Positions 1-9,186 are shown, counted from the first letter of the stretch. The stretch is 64,000 bases of DNA from Exiguobacterium oxidotolerans JCM 12280 (GCF_000702625.1 NZ_JNIS01000001.1:1498501-1562500); one strand, 5' to 3'. The notes: generated from the sequence alone by a model not told the origin. Numbers and translations are program-made.

Positions 1-272
1 CCAATCCGTGATGAAATCGCACCTGTGATCAGCATTGCGAATGCCATGACGGCATTATAACTTGTAAATAAGAGCGTGACTTCACTTTTTGAGGCTTCTA
101 AATTATCAGCGATCGTTGGTAAAACCGGATTGACGAGCCCCATCCCCATGAATGCCGTGATACTCGCAAAAAATACTGCCCACACGGCAATCGGTTGGTG
201 GAATAATCCATGCTTGCTTTCTTCTAACACCGTTTCCGGCGCAAGCGTCGTTGTTTTATTGGCAAGTGCCAT
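1..272 (-). CDS. MFS transporter, N-terminal part (cut by window edge)
   Basis: Reading the minus strand from the ATG at 270-272 gives 90 codons open to the window edge. After a polar 25-residue N-terminus (MALANKTTTLAPETV...) there is a hydrophobic helix, then MGMGLVNPVLPTIADNLEAS, a typical first-helix/loop signature of drug-efflux-like major facilitator proteins, then a second helix (YNAVMAFAMLITGAISSRIG). An AGAAGGG ribosome binding site precedes the ATG. It starts 18 bp after the stop of the CBS-domain gene, so the two are probably one operon. The substrate cannot be inferred. The C-terminal three quarters lies outside the window. Confidence 0.85.
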   Translation of the reverse strand, partial: MALANKTTTLAPETVLEESKHGLFHQPIAVWAVFFASITAFMGMGLVNPVLPTIADNLEASKSEVTLLFTSYNAVMAFAMLITGAISSRI

Positions 273-289
273 ATTGTCCCTTCTTTCTC

Positions 290-745
290 TTATAAGAACC
301 GTTTAAAGGAGTGACGGATGACGTCGCCCCGACTGATGATTCCGACAAGCTTTCCTTGTTTTAAAATCGGTAATTTTTTAATCCGTTTCGAACCGAGCGT
401 CGCTGCGATTTCTTCCATCTCCGTTTCAACATCTGCTGTGACGACTTTCCGGCGTGCCATCTCCATGACCGGACGGTTCAGAATGTGACGTACCCGCGCG
501 TCATAATCTTCTTCATCCCCTTTGATGACATCTACATATAAAAACGTATCGACGATGATGTCTTTGTGCTTTCCAATCGCCCGCATGATGTCACCATCAC
601 TGATGTACCCAACGACTTCGCTCTCGTCATTGATGACGGGAACACCGCTGATTCCGGATTGGATGAAACGTTCGACGACATGGCGGATGACGTCTGTTTC
701 GTGGACTGTGATCACTTCTTGTTTCATCGATTCATAAGCTTTCAT
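290..745 (-). CDS. tandem CBS-domain protein
   Basis: A 151-residue protein built of two CBS motifs: residues about 10-60 (VPVINDESEVVGYISDGDIM) and about 95-148 (KLPILKQGKLVGIISRGDVI). CBS pairs bind adenine nucleotides or related ligands and usually act as sensors; no catalytic domain is attached. The start has a good site (AAAGGAGAATTCCG-ATG). It is the first gene of a likely two-gene operon with the MFS transporter, and two MarR-type operators lie 36-82 bp upstream of its start. Its role is unknown; a ligand-sensing partner of the transporter is an inference from position only. Confidence 0.85.
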   Translation of the reverse strand: MKAYESMKQEVITVHETDVIRHVVERFIQSGISGVPVINDESEVVGYISDGDIMRAIGKHKDIIVDTFLYVDVIKGDEEDYDARVRHILNRPVMEMARRKVVTADVETEMEEIAATLGSKRIKKLPILKQGKLVGIISRGDVIRHSFKRFL

Positions 746-780
746 CGGAATTCTCCTTTTGTGTGCGTTCTGAATAAATA

Positions 781-827
781 AGTTGTATGATGCAATTAAA
801 TAACAAAAATGATTGTATAATACAACT
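781..827. promoter_or_regulatory. twin 17-bp palindromic operators for the adjacent MarR regulator
   Basis: Two near-identical imperfect palindromes, AGTTGTATGATGCAATT (781-797) and GATTGTATAATACAACT (811-827), lie 30 bp centre to centre (about three helical turns) between the divergent CBS/MFS operon and the marR gene. The second contains a TATAAT hexamer. Form (TTGTAT-N-AT-N-CAA) and spacing fit a winged-helix dimer site. Binding by the MarR protein encoded at 924 is inferred from adjacency. Confidence 0.65.
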
Positions 828-923
828 AAAGGACTGTCAAGTTTCCTGACCTCTCATTGACAGGGGCTAAGTCCTTGCGTAATGATGGGAAACATGAAGC
901 ATTTAGGAAAAGAGGGGATTAAC

Positions 924-1346
924 ATGTCTGATCAGGCACTCGAAGTGATTGAACTAGAACTTGCGATTCTGATTCGTCGTTTGACGACAGCGACGGCCGA
1001 TAACCGAAATTTAGATCGCGCGTCGTATTTGTTACTGCGTCAACTGTCCGAGTCTGGTCCAGTCGGGGTGAAGACCTTAGCTCGCGAATTGCAACTTGAC
1101 GTCTCTACCGTCAGCCGGCAAGCAGCAGCACTCGCGCAAAAGAAATTTGTTGAAAAAGTACGCGATGAAGCAGATGGCCGTGCCTTCTTCTATCACATCA
1201 CTTCACTTGGACAGGAAGAATTGACGATTTACCGGACGGCACGCCTCGCGAGCATCGAACGCTTACTGACAGACTGGTCAGGCGATGATACGGAAGCATT
1301 TGGACGCCTGCTCCAACAATTTAACCGTGAACTGCGGGAACGGTAA
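924..1346 (+). CDS. MarR-family transcriptional regulator
   Basis: About 140 residues. The winged helix-turn-helix spans roughly residues 35-105 (LARELQLDVSTVSRQAAALA recognition region, then a wing with DEADGRAFFYHIT), flanked by dimerisation helices. The ATG at 924 has AGAGGGG 6 nt upstream; an in-frame ATG at 882 lacks a site and would add 14 unlikely residues. Divergent from the CBS/MFS operon, with two palindromic operators between them. MarR proteins usually repress a neighbouring efflux or detoxification operon and lose DNA binding on sensing phenolics or oxidants; the effector is unknown. Confidence 0.9.
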   Translation: MSDQALEVIELELAILIRRLTTATADNRNLDRASYLLLRQLSESGPVGVKTLARELQLDVSTVSRQAAALAQKKFVEKVRDEADGRAFFYHITSLGQEELTIYRTARLASIERLLTDWSGDDTEAFGRLLQQFNRELRER

Positions 1347-1391
1347 TCAGATACGCCTTAAAACGTCATGAACGAGAAGAATAGGGATAGA

Positions 1392-1440
1392 AAACGCCGA
1401 TGACTCCGTATGAAAAACGGGATCATCGGCGTTTCTTGCG
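1392..1440. terminator. bidirectional terminator between marR and mmuM
   Basis: Perfect 12-bp stem AAACGCCGATGA (1392-1403) / TCATCGGCGTTT (1423-1434), with T-rich or A-rich flanks on both sides. It lies between convergent genes. Confidence 0.8.
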
Positions 1441-1494
1441 CACAGGGCGGAACCGTCCGGCACTACGATTGATTTCAGCTCGATTTTTGCAACA

Positions 1495-2427
1495 TTACGT
1501 TCTTTCGATGGCGGCATGTATCCGTTCAATTTGTTCCGGTGTCGTCCGGCAACAACCGCCAATCAGGCGTGCCCCTGCTGCATACCACTCACTGGCAACT
1601 TCATCAAAAGCTGTACACACCGATTCACCAGACCATGTTTTCTCGACGGGATCATACTGTTCCCCGGAATTCGGATAGACGATGATTGGGACGTCCGTCA
1701 GTTGCTTCAATCCCGTTACGAAATCTGTCGTGATTGACGCCGGAAAGCAGTTTGCACCGAGCGCAGCGAGTTGCGGATGGTGGCCGACTGCTGCGACACA
1801 ATCCGCAATCGTCGTGCCTTCACTGATGTGTTCCGCATCGCGAAGGGAAAATGCGAGCCAGGCCGAGTGTTCCGGAAATTCTTCCAATATCCGAAACAGG
1901 ACGGTTGCTTCTTGAAGCGACGGAATCGTTTCGAAGGCCAGCAGATCTGCTCCTGCCGCAATCAATGCCTCGATTCGGGGACGATGAAAGTTCTCAAGGG
2001 TCGCATCATCGACGCCGTAGTGTCCGATATATTCTGATCCATCGGCCAAATACGCCCCGTACGGACCGACTGATCCGGCAATCAACGATTGTGCTCCTGC
2101 TCCGGCGACTTCTTGACGTGCACGTTGTGCCAAGTAGACCGTCTGCTTGATCAGTTCGATCGCTGCACCCGTCTCGATTCCCCGTTGTTCAAACCCTTGC
2201 AAACTTGCTTGATAACTCGAGGTGATGGCACAGTCCGCACCGATTCGAAAATAGTCGGCATGGACACGATGAATCTGCTCCGGCTCTTCGACCAAGACCC
2301 GTGCCGACCAGAGTGGATCGGCGAGATCACTCCCGTGCCGCTCCAGTTCTGTTGCGAGCGCCCCATCAAGTAAAATAAACGGTTTTTCGTTAAGTAAGGC
2401 TTCAACTGGATTTTTCTGTTTTGACAT
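1495..2427 (-). CDS. mmuM: homocysteine S-methyltransferase
   Basis: Transfers a methyl group from S-methylmethionine (or SAM) to homocysteine, giving methionine. About 310 residues, usual for MmuM. It starts with the barrel signature [17 protein letters not shown] and carries the zinc-binding cysteines in LGANC and in the C-terminal [11 protein letters not shown]. The ATG at 2427 has GGAG 8 nt upstream; a GTG three codons earlier is less well placed. It overlaps the end of the upstream permease gene by 26 bp, so the two are translationally linked. Both lie behind a SAM-I riboswitch, fitting a methionine salvage pair. Confidence 0.93.
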   Translation of the reverse strand: MSKQKNPVEALLNEKPFILLDGALATELERHGSDLADPLWSARVLVEEPEQIHRVHADYFRIGADCAITSSYQASLQGFEQRGIETGAAIELIKQTVYLAQRARQEVAGAGAQSLIAGSVGPYGAYLADGSEYIGHYGVDDATLENFHRPRIEALIAAGADLLAFETIPSLQEATVLFRILEEFPEHSAWLAFSLRDAEHISEGTTIADCVAAVGHHPQLAALGANCFPASITTDFVTGLKQLTDVPIIVYPNSGEQYDPVEKTWSGESVCTAFDEVASEWYAAGARLIGGCCRTTPEQIERIHAAIERT

Positions 2428-3805
2428 CTTCCACACTCCGTTTCTGTGATTTTTTCGTCAGGTAATGCACGAGATAACAAAGTCCGATAAAGGGAATTCC
2501 AAAATATAAGGCAACACGCTGCGTCGGATCAAAGGCAATCCCGATCAGTGACAACAGGCAAATCAAAAAGGAGACGATCGGGACAACTGGATAAAATGGT
2601 GTCCGGTACACCAAGTCTTGCACGTCGTGTCCTTCTCTCAGGTAACGCCGCCGAAATAAGTATTGCGAAGCACTGATGCTCATCCAGACAACGACGACAG
2701 CAAGTCCTGAAATCGAGACGAGTGCGATATAGACGCTTTCTGCTGCGTAGACACTCGATAGTAGTGCAAACAATCCGCCGAGCATGCTGGACATGACGGC
2801 ACGTGTCGGAACACCGTTTTGACTCAATTGAGCAAAGAACGGTGAAATCATCCGTTGATCCGACAGTGACCACAACATCCGTGACGCAGCATACAAACCG
2901 GAGTTCGCTGCCGATAAGATTGCTGTCAAGATGACAAAGTTCATGATGTCCGCCGCAAATGGAATCCCGATCCGTTCAAACACGGCAACGAACGGACTCT
3001 CAAGCACACCTTTTGCATCCGTCGGCAGTAAAATCGCCAGGACGATGATCGTGCCGACAAAAAACACGACCAGCCGGACAATCGTCGTCCGAATGGCCAG
3101 AGGAATCGTCCGCTTCGGATCAACCGTCTCGCCTGCCGCAACACCAATCAGTTCTGTACCTGAATAGGCAAAGTTGACGGCGAGCATCGTCATCAAAATC
3201 GCAAAGGCCCCGTTCGGGAAGAGTTCCCCTTCCGTCAGCGGTCCGAACAACGGAGCTGCTTCTCCTGACGCCAGTGGAATAAAGCCGACGATTGCTGCTG
3301 CCCCTAAGACGATGAAGGCGATGATCGTCATGACTTTCACGGCAGAAAACCAAAATTCGACTTCGGCGAACACACGCACTGTCAGTACATTAATCACTAA
3401 AATAATGATGACGAACAATCCGCTGAACAACCAGACCGGCACGTCCGGAAACCAGCGTTGCATCAATAAACCAGCTGCTGTGAATTCGGACCCAAGCGCA
3501 ACCGTCCACGTCAGCCAGTAGAGCCAGGCGACCGTACAGCCGGTTCCCGGTCCAATGTACTTTGTTGCATAACTATGAAAGGCACCGGTTTCCGGCATAT
3601 GTACAGCGAGTTCCCCTAAACAAAGCATCACGAGATAAACGACGAGTGCCCCAAGCAAGTAGGACAAAATCGTCCCGATTCGACCTGCTTGCTCTAATGT
3701 GTACCCCGTACTTAGGAACAGCCCCGTCCCGATGACGCCACCTAACGACAGCATGACGATATGACGGGATTCCATCTTTCGTCGAAATGTTGTTTTTTGC
3801 TCCAT
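2402..3805 (-). CDS. mmuP: S-methylmethionine permease, APC family
   Basis: A 467-residue amino acid permease with about 12 membrane helices. It opens with [20 protein letters not shown] and [16 protein letters not shown], the APC helix-1 glycine signature, and carries the [14 protein letters not shown] loop. The ATG at 3805 follows a strong GGAGTGGTGGAGG site; the longer open frame upstream runs through the riboswitch and is not coding. S-methylmethionine as substrate is inferred from overlap with mmuM and the SAM riboswitch; sequence alone shows only the amino acid permease family. Confidence 0.88.
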   Translation of the reverse strand: MEQKTTFRRKMESRHIVMLSLGGVIGTGLFLSTGYTLEQAGRIGTILSYLLGALVVYLVMLCLGELAVHMPETGAFHSYATKYIGPGTGCTVAWLYWLTWTVALGSEFTAAGLLMQRWFPDVPVWLFSGLFVIIILVINVLTVRVFAEVEFWFSAVKVMTIIAFIVLGAAAIVGFIPLASGEAAPLFGPLTEGELFPNGAFAILMTMLAVNFAYSGTELIGVAAGETVDPKRTIPLAIRTTIVRLVVFFVGTIIVLAILLPTDAKGVLESPFVAVFERIGIPFAADIMNFVILTAILSAANSGLYAASRMLWSLSDQRMISPFFAQLSQNGVPTRAVMSSMLGGLFALLSSVYAAESVYIALVSISGLAVVVVWMSISASQYLFRRRYLREGHDVQDLVYRTPFYPVVPIVSFLICLLSLIGIAFDPTQRVALYFGIPFIGLCYLVHYLTKKSQKRSVEDVKTEKSS

Positions 3806-3833
3806 CCTCCACCACTCCTCTTTCTCGCTCAAT

Positions 3834-3990
3834 AAAAAAACGCACTCCTGTACAGACAGGGTGCGTCGGTCGACAACATCAAGAGCGCTTATCGATCGGG
3901 TACAACACCCGCAGGAATTAGCACAGTATCTTTCGACCTGTTGCTGAGGCTTCAAAGGGCCAGTCCCTCCACCTCTCTGGATAAGAATGT
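3834..3990 (-). ncRNA. SAM-I (S-box) riboswitch with terminator
   Basis: On the minus strand the leader begins CTTATCCAGAGAGGTGGAGG (from 3985), followed by GACTGGCCCTTTGAAGCC and TCAGCAAC, the conserved S-box core (kink-turn and SAM-contact segments). Its 3' end is an intrinsic terminator with stem CGCACTCCTGT/ACAGGGTGCG and a run of seven U (3834-3866), 28 bp before the mmuP start. Known behaviour: SAM binding favours the terminator, so mmuP-mmuM is off when SAM is plentiful. Confidence 0.95.
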
Positions 3991-4001
3991 AATTTTTCAT
4001 A

Positions 4002-4030
4002 ACAATAGCAGTCCTTTTTTGAATTGTCAA
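4002..4030 (-). promoter_or_regulatory. sigma-A promoter of the mmuPM riboswitch transcript
   Basis: Minus strand TTGACA (4025-4030), 17-nt spacer, TATTGT (4002-4007). Predicted start near 3994, a few bases before the S-box P1 helix. Confidence 0.8.
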
Positions 4031-4052
4031 CACAATTCAGATAATACAATTC

Positions 4053-4092
4053 AAAAAAAACGTCTCACACTGCATTGGCATGAGACGTTCTT
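4053..4092 (-). terminator. terminator of the pyruvyl transferase gene
   Basis: Stem ACGTCTCA (4060-4067) / TGAGACGT (4081-4088), followed on the minus strand by eight U. It begins a few bases after the stop codon at 4096. Confidence 0.85.
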
Positions 4093-4095
4093 TTA

Positions 4096-5502
4096 TTATT
4101 TTTTTACGAAGAGATTAGCTGTCTTAAGGGCCACCCGAACTGCTTTACGGTTCAATGTACCTTCTTGATGTTTAACCACCTTCGTCTGCTTGTTGAGTTT
4201 ATCTTGTAACGTTTTAATCTTTTTGTCTTTATCTTTATCATGTTTTTGAATCGCAGCGATTTTTTTCTCTTCTTCTGGAAAGAATGATTCAAAACGTGCG
4301 ATTGCTTCTTCCATACTGATTCCTGTAATCGGTTTAACCGCTGGGAGGAGTTCTGTTTTCGCCATTTCACGATCAAACGGCACGTTCTCTGGATAGTTCG
4401 TGTCTTGATAGATATGCTCCAAGTCGTTCGTGTTCAAGAAGTCAAGAAAGTTATCGAAGTTTTTCACTTGAATCCGCGCCGGGCTTTGGAAGTCTGCTGT
4501 TTCGACGACGTCCGAAAGCCGTGTATACGCCGTGATGTCATTTGCCCAGATGTGAGTCAATTGATGGTAATCTGTTAATTCACGCATCCTTGCATCTTTA
4601 GGAATCAAAATACTCGGTGTTCCAGTGAGTGTCGCTGTGATGTTTCCGTGGAGACGTGCACCAAAGCTCAAGTCAGCTTCTTTGAGGAAGTCGAACCACG
4701 TTTGAGCGTTTAAGAAGAAACGAACACGGCCATTCATATACACCGGGTGTGACATTCTAGCTGCATAATTCATATCTGAAAGGTCTCCAAACGGATGAGT
4801 TCCAGTGTACGTCAACTTCAATTCTTTCATCCATTGTGGGATGAAATAGTGATTTGGATACTCTTCCATTCCACGTGTGATAAAATCAAGGACATTTTTG
4901 GGTGAAAAACGTGATGAATTGACACTAATCATCGAATCTTTCGTGATGTTTGTCTCACGGATGTGAAGATCACGACCGAATGCATACATCGATGGGCAAC
5001 CGATGACTTTATGATCGATGCCTTCACGGAAACCAAGGCGTGTCAGGTATTTCGACGTGATTTCACCACGAAGTCCAATGATTCTCGAACGTTCGAGGAC
5101 TGCGCTGACGAATGCTTTAACATCCTCGTCGAACGGGAATCCGCCTTTTAAGTCCGGCTCGAATGGTGCGCGTAGACCAACACCGATCACGACGACGGGA
5201 ATTTTCAATTTTTTAATCAATCGTGTGTATTTTCGAAGGGACGATGCGAACTCTTGACGGAATGCATCCGCAAGTGGAATGACGTAAAGATCAAAATTTT
5301 CGTTGATCTCATCTGCACGTTCTTCATCATAGTAGTAATAGTCAGGCGTGATCGTCGTTCCTTCCGTCATCAATGTTCGGAAGATACTGTACTGATAGAT
5401 CAAATTCCCAACGTTCCCTCCGATTGAATTTTCTCTCATTATATACTCAGCATCAAACTGTTCAAAGGGTGTCATACCTGCACGAATAATAATACGCTTC
5501 AT
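4096..5502 (-). CDS. polysaccharide pyruvyl transferase family protein
   Basis: A 468-residue protein. The N-terminal half has the nucleotide-sugar fold features of the PS_pyruv_trans/CsaB family (GGNVGNLIYQYSIFRTL; PVVVIGVGLRAPFEPDL). The characteristic LSFGARLHGNITATLTGTPS segment, with the family R-x-H pair, is near residue 280. The last about 50 residues are a lysine-rich coiled coil (KHDKDKDKKIKTLQDKLNKQ). Family members add pyruvate ketals to cell-wall polysaccharides. It stands alone, in an AT-rich setting, with no cell-wall glycosyltransferases next to it, so substrate and anchoring partner are unknown. Confidence 0.8.
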   Translation of the reverse strand: MKRIIIRAGMTPFEQFDAEYIMRENSIGGNVGNLIYQYSIFRTLMTEGTTITPDYYYYDEERADEINENFDLYVIPLADAFRQEFASSLRKYTRLIKKLKIPVVVIGVGLRAPFEPDLKGGFPFDEDVKAFVSAVLERSRIIGLRGEITSKYLTRLGFREGIDHKVIGCPSMYAFGRDLHIRETNITKDSMISVNSSRFSPKNVLDFITRGMEEYPNHYFIPQWMKELKLTYTGTHPFGDLSDMNYAARMSHPVYMNGRVRFFLNAQTWFDFLKEADLSFGARLHGNITATLTGTPSILIPKDARMRELTDYHQLTHIWANDITAYTRLSDVVETADFQSPARIQVKNFDNFLDFLNTNDLEHIYQDTNYPENVPFDREMAKTELLPAVKPITGISMEEAIARFESFFPEEEKKIAAIQKHDKDKDKKIKTLQDKLNKQTKVVKHQEGTLNRKAVRVALKTANLFVKK

Positions 5503-5805
5503 GTCAAATTATCCCCTCTCACAAATCCAAAAAAACATTAACAACTTATATTTTAGAGATATCTAAATCATATCCCTTACTTATATTTAAGTCTATTTTA
5601 ATTAAAGAGATAGAGTATCATTTAAAAGAATATTCTCATCATTTAAATTTTATTTAATATTTTCCCCACTTATAATCAGAGTCAGTCAAGAAAAATTTAC
5701 GAACATAACATTTTCTAGCTACATAAATAGCTTCTCTTAAGGTAAACAATAGAGTCACCTTGGAGAAGCTATTTGTAATTCTCGATTTCGAAGCCCTTCA
5801 ACAGC
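5503..5805. other. AT-rich gap with one long hairpin
   Basis: No gene seen. The promoter of the pyruvyl transferase gene should lie in the AT-rich part (5520-5700). A long interrupted hairpin at 5726-5773 (AATAGCTTCTC...GAGAAGCTATT, with AAGGT/ACCTT inside) is placed to end the panE transcript but lacks a good U run. Confidence 0.5.
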
Positions 5806-6720
5806 TTAAATAGTAATTGATAGCTGTTCATATATCTTTAAATTCGTATGAATCATCCGTAACGTCGGGTATAGCGATGGCTCCGCTCCTTCTATTAAAC
5901 TGCCAAACAGATGGTCTGCTTCGACCATGCCTTGTTTTTCCATATCCCGTTGCAAGGATGACTTCATATCCGGTGCCATTTGATGCATCCGTTTTTCCTG
6001 CTCCTGTTCGATCTGGTCCACGAACGTTGCCCCTTGACTGTCCATGGCTTGTTTTGCTTCTTGTAAGACATTCCGAATGACACGATTCCCTGCAGCATCG
6101 TCGCGAATCGGACCAATCGGTGCCCGAAATAGCGAAGTCACTCCGGAAAAGGTCGTAATGAAGAGATACTTTTGCCACATATCTTGTATGATGTGGTCTG
6201 ATGCTTTAATCGATGCTTTTGTCCCTGCAAGTGCTTCCTTCACCTCAAGCAAGCGATCCGTCCAGTCCCCATCTCTTGGACCAAATACAAGTTGATGGGC
6301 AGGACTCGTCTGAATGACGCGTCCATTCGCATCAAGCGTCGATTCAATGAAGCATAAGCCACCGAGGACACGGGTCTCGCCAAATTTAGCGACGAGTTGT
6401 TCGATATGCCGCATCCCGTTCAAGACCGGTAACACATATGTATCAGGACCGACGAATCCTTCGAGATCTCCGATGACATGCCCCAGGTGATACGCTTTCG
6501 TCGACACGATGACTAGGTCAAACGTCTCTTTTGTTCCGACTTGGATTAAACGTGGCGTCAACGACACGTCTCCGTGTGGACTAATGATTTCAAGACCCGT
6601 TCGCTCTAACTCCTCTGCCCGACGCTCACGGACAAGAAACGTCACGTCTTCCCCTTTTTCTGCTAGGCGTCCTCCGAAATATCCTCCGACAGCCCCTGCA
6701 CCTACGACTAAAATCTTCAT
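5806..6720 (-). CDS. panE: 2-dehydropantoate 2-reductase family protein
   Basis: NADPH-dependent ketopantoate reductase family, about 304 residues. N-terminal Rossmann motif KILVVGAGAVGGYFGGRLAE, the STKAYH segment (catalytic-lysine region near residue 75), and a helical C-terminal domain with the family's MWQKYLFITTFSGVTSLFR and the substrate-binding SSLQRDMEK pattern. ATG at 6720 chosen (GGAGG 7 nt upstream) over the one just before it. PanE paralogues are common in Bacillales and some reduce other 2-keto acids; no other pantothenate genes are nearby, so the pathway is uncertain. Confidence 0.8.
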   Translation of the reverse strand: MKILVVGAGAVGGYFGGRLAEKGEDVTFLVRERRAEELERTGLEIISPHGDVSLTPRLIQVGTKETFDLVIVSTKAYHLGHVIGDLEGFVGPDTYVLPVLNGMRHIEQLVAKFGETRVLGGLCFIESTLDANGRVIQTSPAHQLVFGPRDGDWTDRLLEVKEALAGTKASIKASDHIIQDMWQKYLFITTFSGVTSLFRAPIGPIRDDAAGNRVIRNVLQEAKQAMDSQGATFVDQIEQEQEKRMHQMAPDMKSSLQRDMEKQGMVEADHLFGSLIEGAEPSLYPTLRMIHTNLKIYEQLSITI

Positions 6721-6833
6721 CATGTATCCTCCTTCGTATAAAGAACAGCATGTTTTTCTCAGAAAATTGTTTTCTACATCCTATCATACTGCAGGTAATG
6801 CGAATGTAAACCAAACGAAATAAAGCGTTTTCA

Positions 6834-6885
6834 TTAAAGCGCTTGCATTTTACATTCAGTCGTTTATACTACTTGTATACAAGTA
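6834..6885 (+). promoter_or_regulatory. gnt operon promoter with cre and GntR operator
   Basis: Three elements are stacked. A CcpA cre-like site at 6834-6848 (minus-strand ATGCAAGCGCTTTAA, one mismatch from the usual consensus) overlaps the -35 TTGCAT (6843-6848). After a 16-nt spacer comes TATACT (6865-6870). A perfect 16-bp palindrome TACTTGTATACAAGTA (6870-6885) covers the start site. The palindrome is essentially the B. subtilis GntR operator. Expected logic: gluconate releases GntR, and glucose represses through CcpA. Confidence 0.85.
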
Positions 6886-6913
6886 TACTCATAAAACAAA
6901 GCAGGTGATTTTT

Positions 6914-7630
6914 ATGTCTGATTTTTTATACCCGATTAAATGGTTATCAAAAGCATCAACTGGAGACCGGGTCGCCCATGAACTCCGGATGCGCATCATC
7001 TCCGGAAAGATTGAGCAAGGGACCATCCTTTCTGAAAATAAATTAGCGACGGATTTTTCCGTCAGTCGTTCGCCCGTTCGCGACGCTCTAAAAGTTCTCG
7101 CTGCTGAACGCATCATCCGGCTTGAGCGGATGGGGGCCGTCGTCGTTGGTTTGTCGGAAAAAGACATCCGTGAGATTTATGACGTCCGTCTGTTAATCGA
7201 AACGTTCGTCTTCGAACGAATCGTCCGGATGGACCGTCAAGAACTCGTCCGCGAACTGAGCAAGATTCTTGAGATGATGAAAGTCGCGATCAAGTTTAAT
7301 GATGCCGACGAATTTTCGTATCAAGATGTTTTGTTCCACGAGACGATCATCCGGTCGATTGATCACAGCTATGTCAGCATGATTTGGCAAAACTTAAAAC
7401 CGGTCATGGAAAGCTTCATCCTCTTATCGATGCGGACTCGCTTCGAAGGACAGATGGAGGATTTCGACCGGATCATCGCCAACCACGCACTTTATATCGA
7501 AGCCATCGAAACAGGAGACCGTGAACGGATGGTCACGTCTCTCCACCAGAACTTCGACGATGTCCAAGAAGTCGAAGATTTATGGCAATCGCAACAGATG
7601 ATGACGAAAGGAGTCGAACCACATGACTGA
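6914..7630 (+). CDS. gntR: gluconate operon repressor, GntR/FadR family
   Basis: About 238 residues. N-terminal winged helix (LRMRIISGKIEQGTILSEN; VSRSPVRDALKVLAAERII) and a C-terminal all-helical FCD ligand domain (about residues 95-225, with His/Asp metal-type positions such as LFHETIIRS). The ATG at 6914 has AGGTG 6 nt upstream; a GTG at 6905 falls inside that site. First gene of gntR-gntK-gntP-gnd, overlapping gntK by 8 bp. Its own operator lies immediately upstream, so it should be autoregulated. Confidence 0.93.
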   Translation: MSDFLYPIKWLSKASTGDRVAHELRMRIISGKIEQGTILSENKLATDFSVSRSPVRDALKVLAAERIIRLERMGAVVVGLSEKDIREIYDVRLLIETFVFERIVRMDRQELVRELSKILEMMKVAIKFNDADEFSYQDVLFHETIIRSIDHSYVSMIWQNLKPVMESFILLSMRTRFEGQMEDFDRIIANHALYIEAIETGDRERMVTSLHQNFDDVQEVEDLWQSQQMMTKGVEPHD

Positions 7631-9164
7631 ATACATGCTAGGAATCGATATCGGGACGACGAGCACGAAAGCCGTCCTCTTTACGACAAAAGGAGAAGTC
7701 GTCGGTCAGACGAACGTCGGCTATCCACTCCACACGCCAAACCGCTCGACTGCTGAACAGGATCCGGAAGAAATTTTCCACGCCGTCCTCGAAACGATTC
7801 GTCTGCTGACGAAGCAGTACCCGAACCAAAAACCAAAATTCGTTGCTTTCAGTAGTGCGATGCACAGCTTGATTGCCATCGATGAGGACGACCAGCCCTT
7901 GACTGCCTGCATCACCTGGGCAGACAGTCGGAGCGAAGCCTGGTCGAACCGGATTAAGGAAGAGTACGGAAATGATGTCTACCACCGGACCGGTACACCG
8001 ATTCACCCGATGTCCCCTCTCGCGAAAATCTTTTGGCTCGTCGAAGACCGGCCGGAGATTGCCGAGCGGACGAAAAAATACATCGGAATCAAGGAATTTG
8101 TCTTCCAGCGTCTGTTCGGACGTTACGTGATTGATCATTCGCTCGCATCGGCGACAGGATTGTTCAATATCCACGACATGAAGTGGGACTTGAAAGCCTT
8201 AGAGATCGCCGGCATCGATGCTTCAAAATTGTCGGAACCTGTCTCGACGACGACACAGTATTCGGACATTAATCCAGAATATGCAAAACAAATCGGACTT
8301 GATCCGGCAACACCTTTCATGATCGGCGCCAGTGACGGGGTCCTATCGAACCTCGGCGTCAATGCCATCCGTAAGGGCGAAATCGCCATCACGATTGGGA
8401 CGAGCGGTGCGATCCGGACGATCATTGACTGCCCGCAGACGGACGAAAAGGGACGGACGTTCTGTTACGCCCTGACTGAAAAGCACTGGGTCATCGGTGG
8501 TCCGGTCAACAATGGCGGGATGGTCTTACGCTGGATTCGTGATGAGCTCGCGTCGGCTGAAGTTGAGACGGCGAAACGACTCGGGATTGATCCGTATGCA
8601 GTCTTGACGAAAATCGCTGAACGGGTCCGTCCGGGTTCAGACGGACTGTTGTTCCATCCATATCTATCAGGCGAACGGGCACCGCTTTGGAATCCCGACG
8701 TCAGTGGCTCATTCTTCGGATTGACGTTGTCACATAAAAAAGAGCATATGATTCGTGCCGCTCTAGAAGGTGTCATCTACAACCTGTACACTGTCTTCCT
8801 GGCACTGATTGAATGTATGGATGGTCCTGTCACACGGATTCAAGCAACCGGGGGGTTTGCGCGATCTGAAGTGTGGCGTCAGATGATGGCCGACATCTTT
8901 GAGTCGGAAGTCGTCATTCCAGAAAGTTTTGAAAGTTCATGTCTCGGGGCTTGTATTCTCGGATTGTATGCGACTGGGGAAGTCGATTCATTCGAAGTAG
9001 CTGCTGAGATGATTGGGGAAACACATCGTCATGTACCGAATGAAGAAGCGATGCACGAATACCGTCAATTGCTACCGATCTTCATCAGCTTGGCACGGAC
9101 GCTTTCAGCTGACCATCGGCGGATCGCAGAGTATCAACGTAGCTTGATTCAGCAAGAAAACTAA
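7623..9164 (+). CDS. gntK: gluconokinase, FGGY family
   Basis: Phosphorylates D-gluconate to 6-phosphogluconate. 513 residues with the FGGY kinase layout: N-terminal phosphate loop YMLGIDIGTTSTKAVLF, substrate-domain TAEQDPEEIF, second domain GASDGVLSNLGVNAIRKGEI and ITIGTSGAIR, and LSGERAPLWNPDVSGSFFG near the C-terminal signature. It overlaps gntR by 8 bp and is followed after 22 bp by gntP. Strong context from the rest of the gluconate operon. Confidence 0.95.
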   Translation: MTEYMLGIDIGTTSTKAVLFTTKGEVVGQTNVGYPLHTPNRSTAEQDPEEIFHAVLETIRLLTKQYPNQKPKFVAFSSAMHSLIAIDEDDQPLTACITWADSRSEAWSNRIKEEYGNDVYHRTGTPIHPMSPLAKIFWLVEDRPEIAERTKKYIGIKEFVFQRLFGRYVIDHSLASATGLFNIHDMKWDLKALEIAGIDASKLSEPVSTTTQYSDINPEYAKQIGLDPATPFMIGASDGVLSNLGVNAIRKGEIAITIGTSGAIRTIIDCPQTDEKGRTFCYALTEKHWVIGGPVNNGGMVLRWIRDELASAEVETAKRLGIDPYAVLTKIAERVRPGSDGLLFHPYLSGERAPLWNPDVSGSFFGLTLSHKKEHMIRAALEGVIYNLYTVFLALIECMDGPVTRIQATGGFARSEVWRQMMADIFESEVVIPESFESSCLGACILGLYATGEVDSFEVAAEMIGETHRHVPNEEAMHEYRQLLPIFISLARTLSADHRRIAEYQRSLIQQEN

Positions 9165-9186
9165 TTTATCTTATGGGGGAAGTCAC

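Noticed and set aside
882-923. Longer N-terminus for the MarR regulator
   Set aside because: No ribosome binding site at 882, while the ATG at 924 has a strong one and matches usual MarR length.
3806-4033. 76-residue N-terminal extension of the permease
   Set aside because: It translates the SAM riboswitch and terminator; the ATG at 3805 has the proper site.
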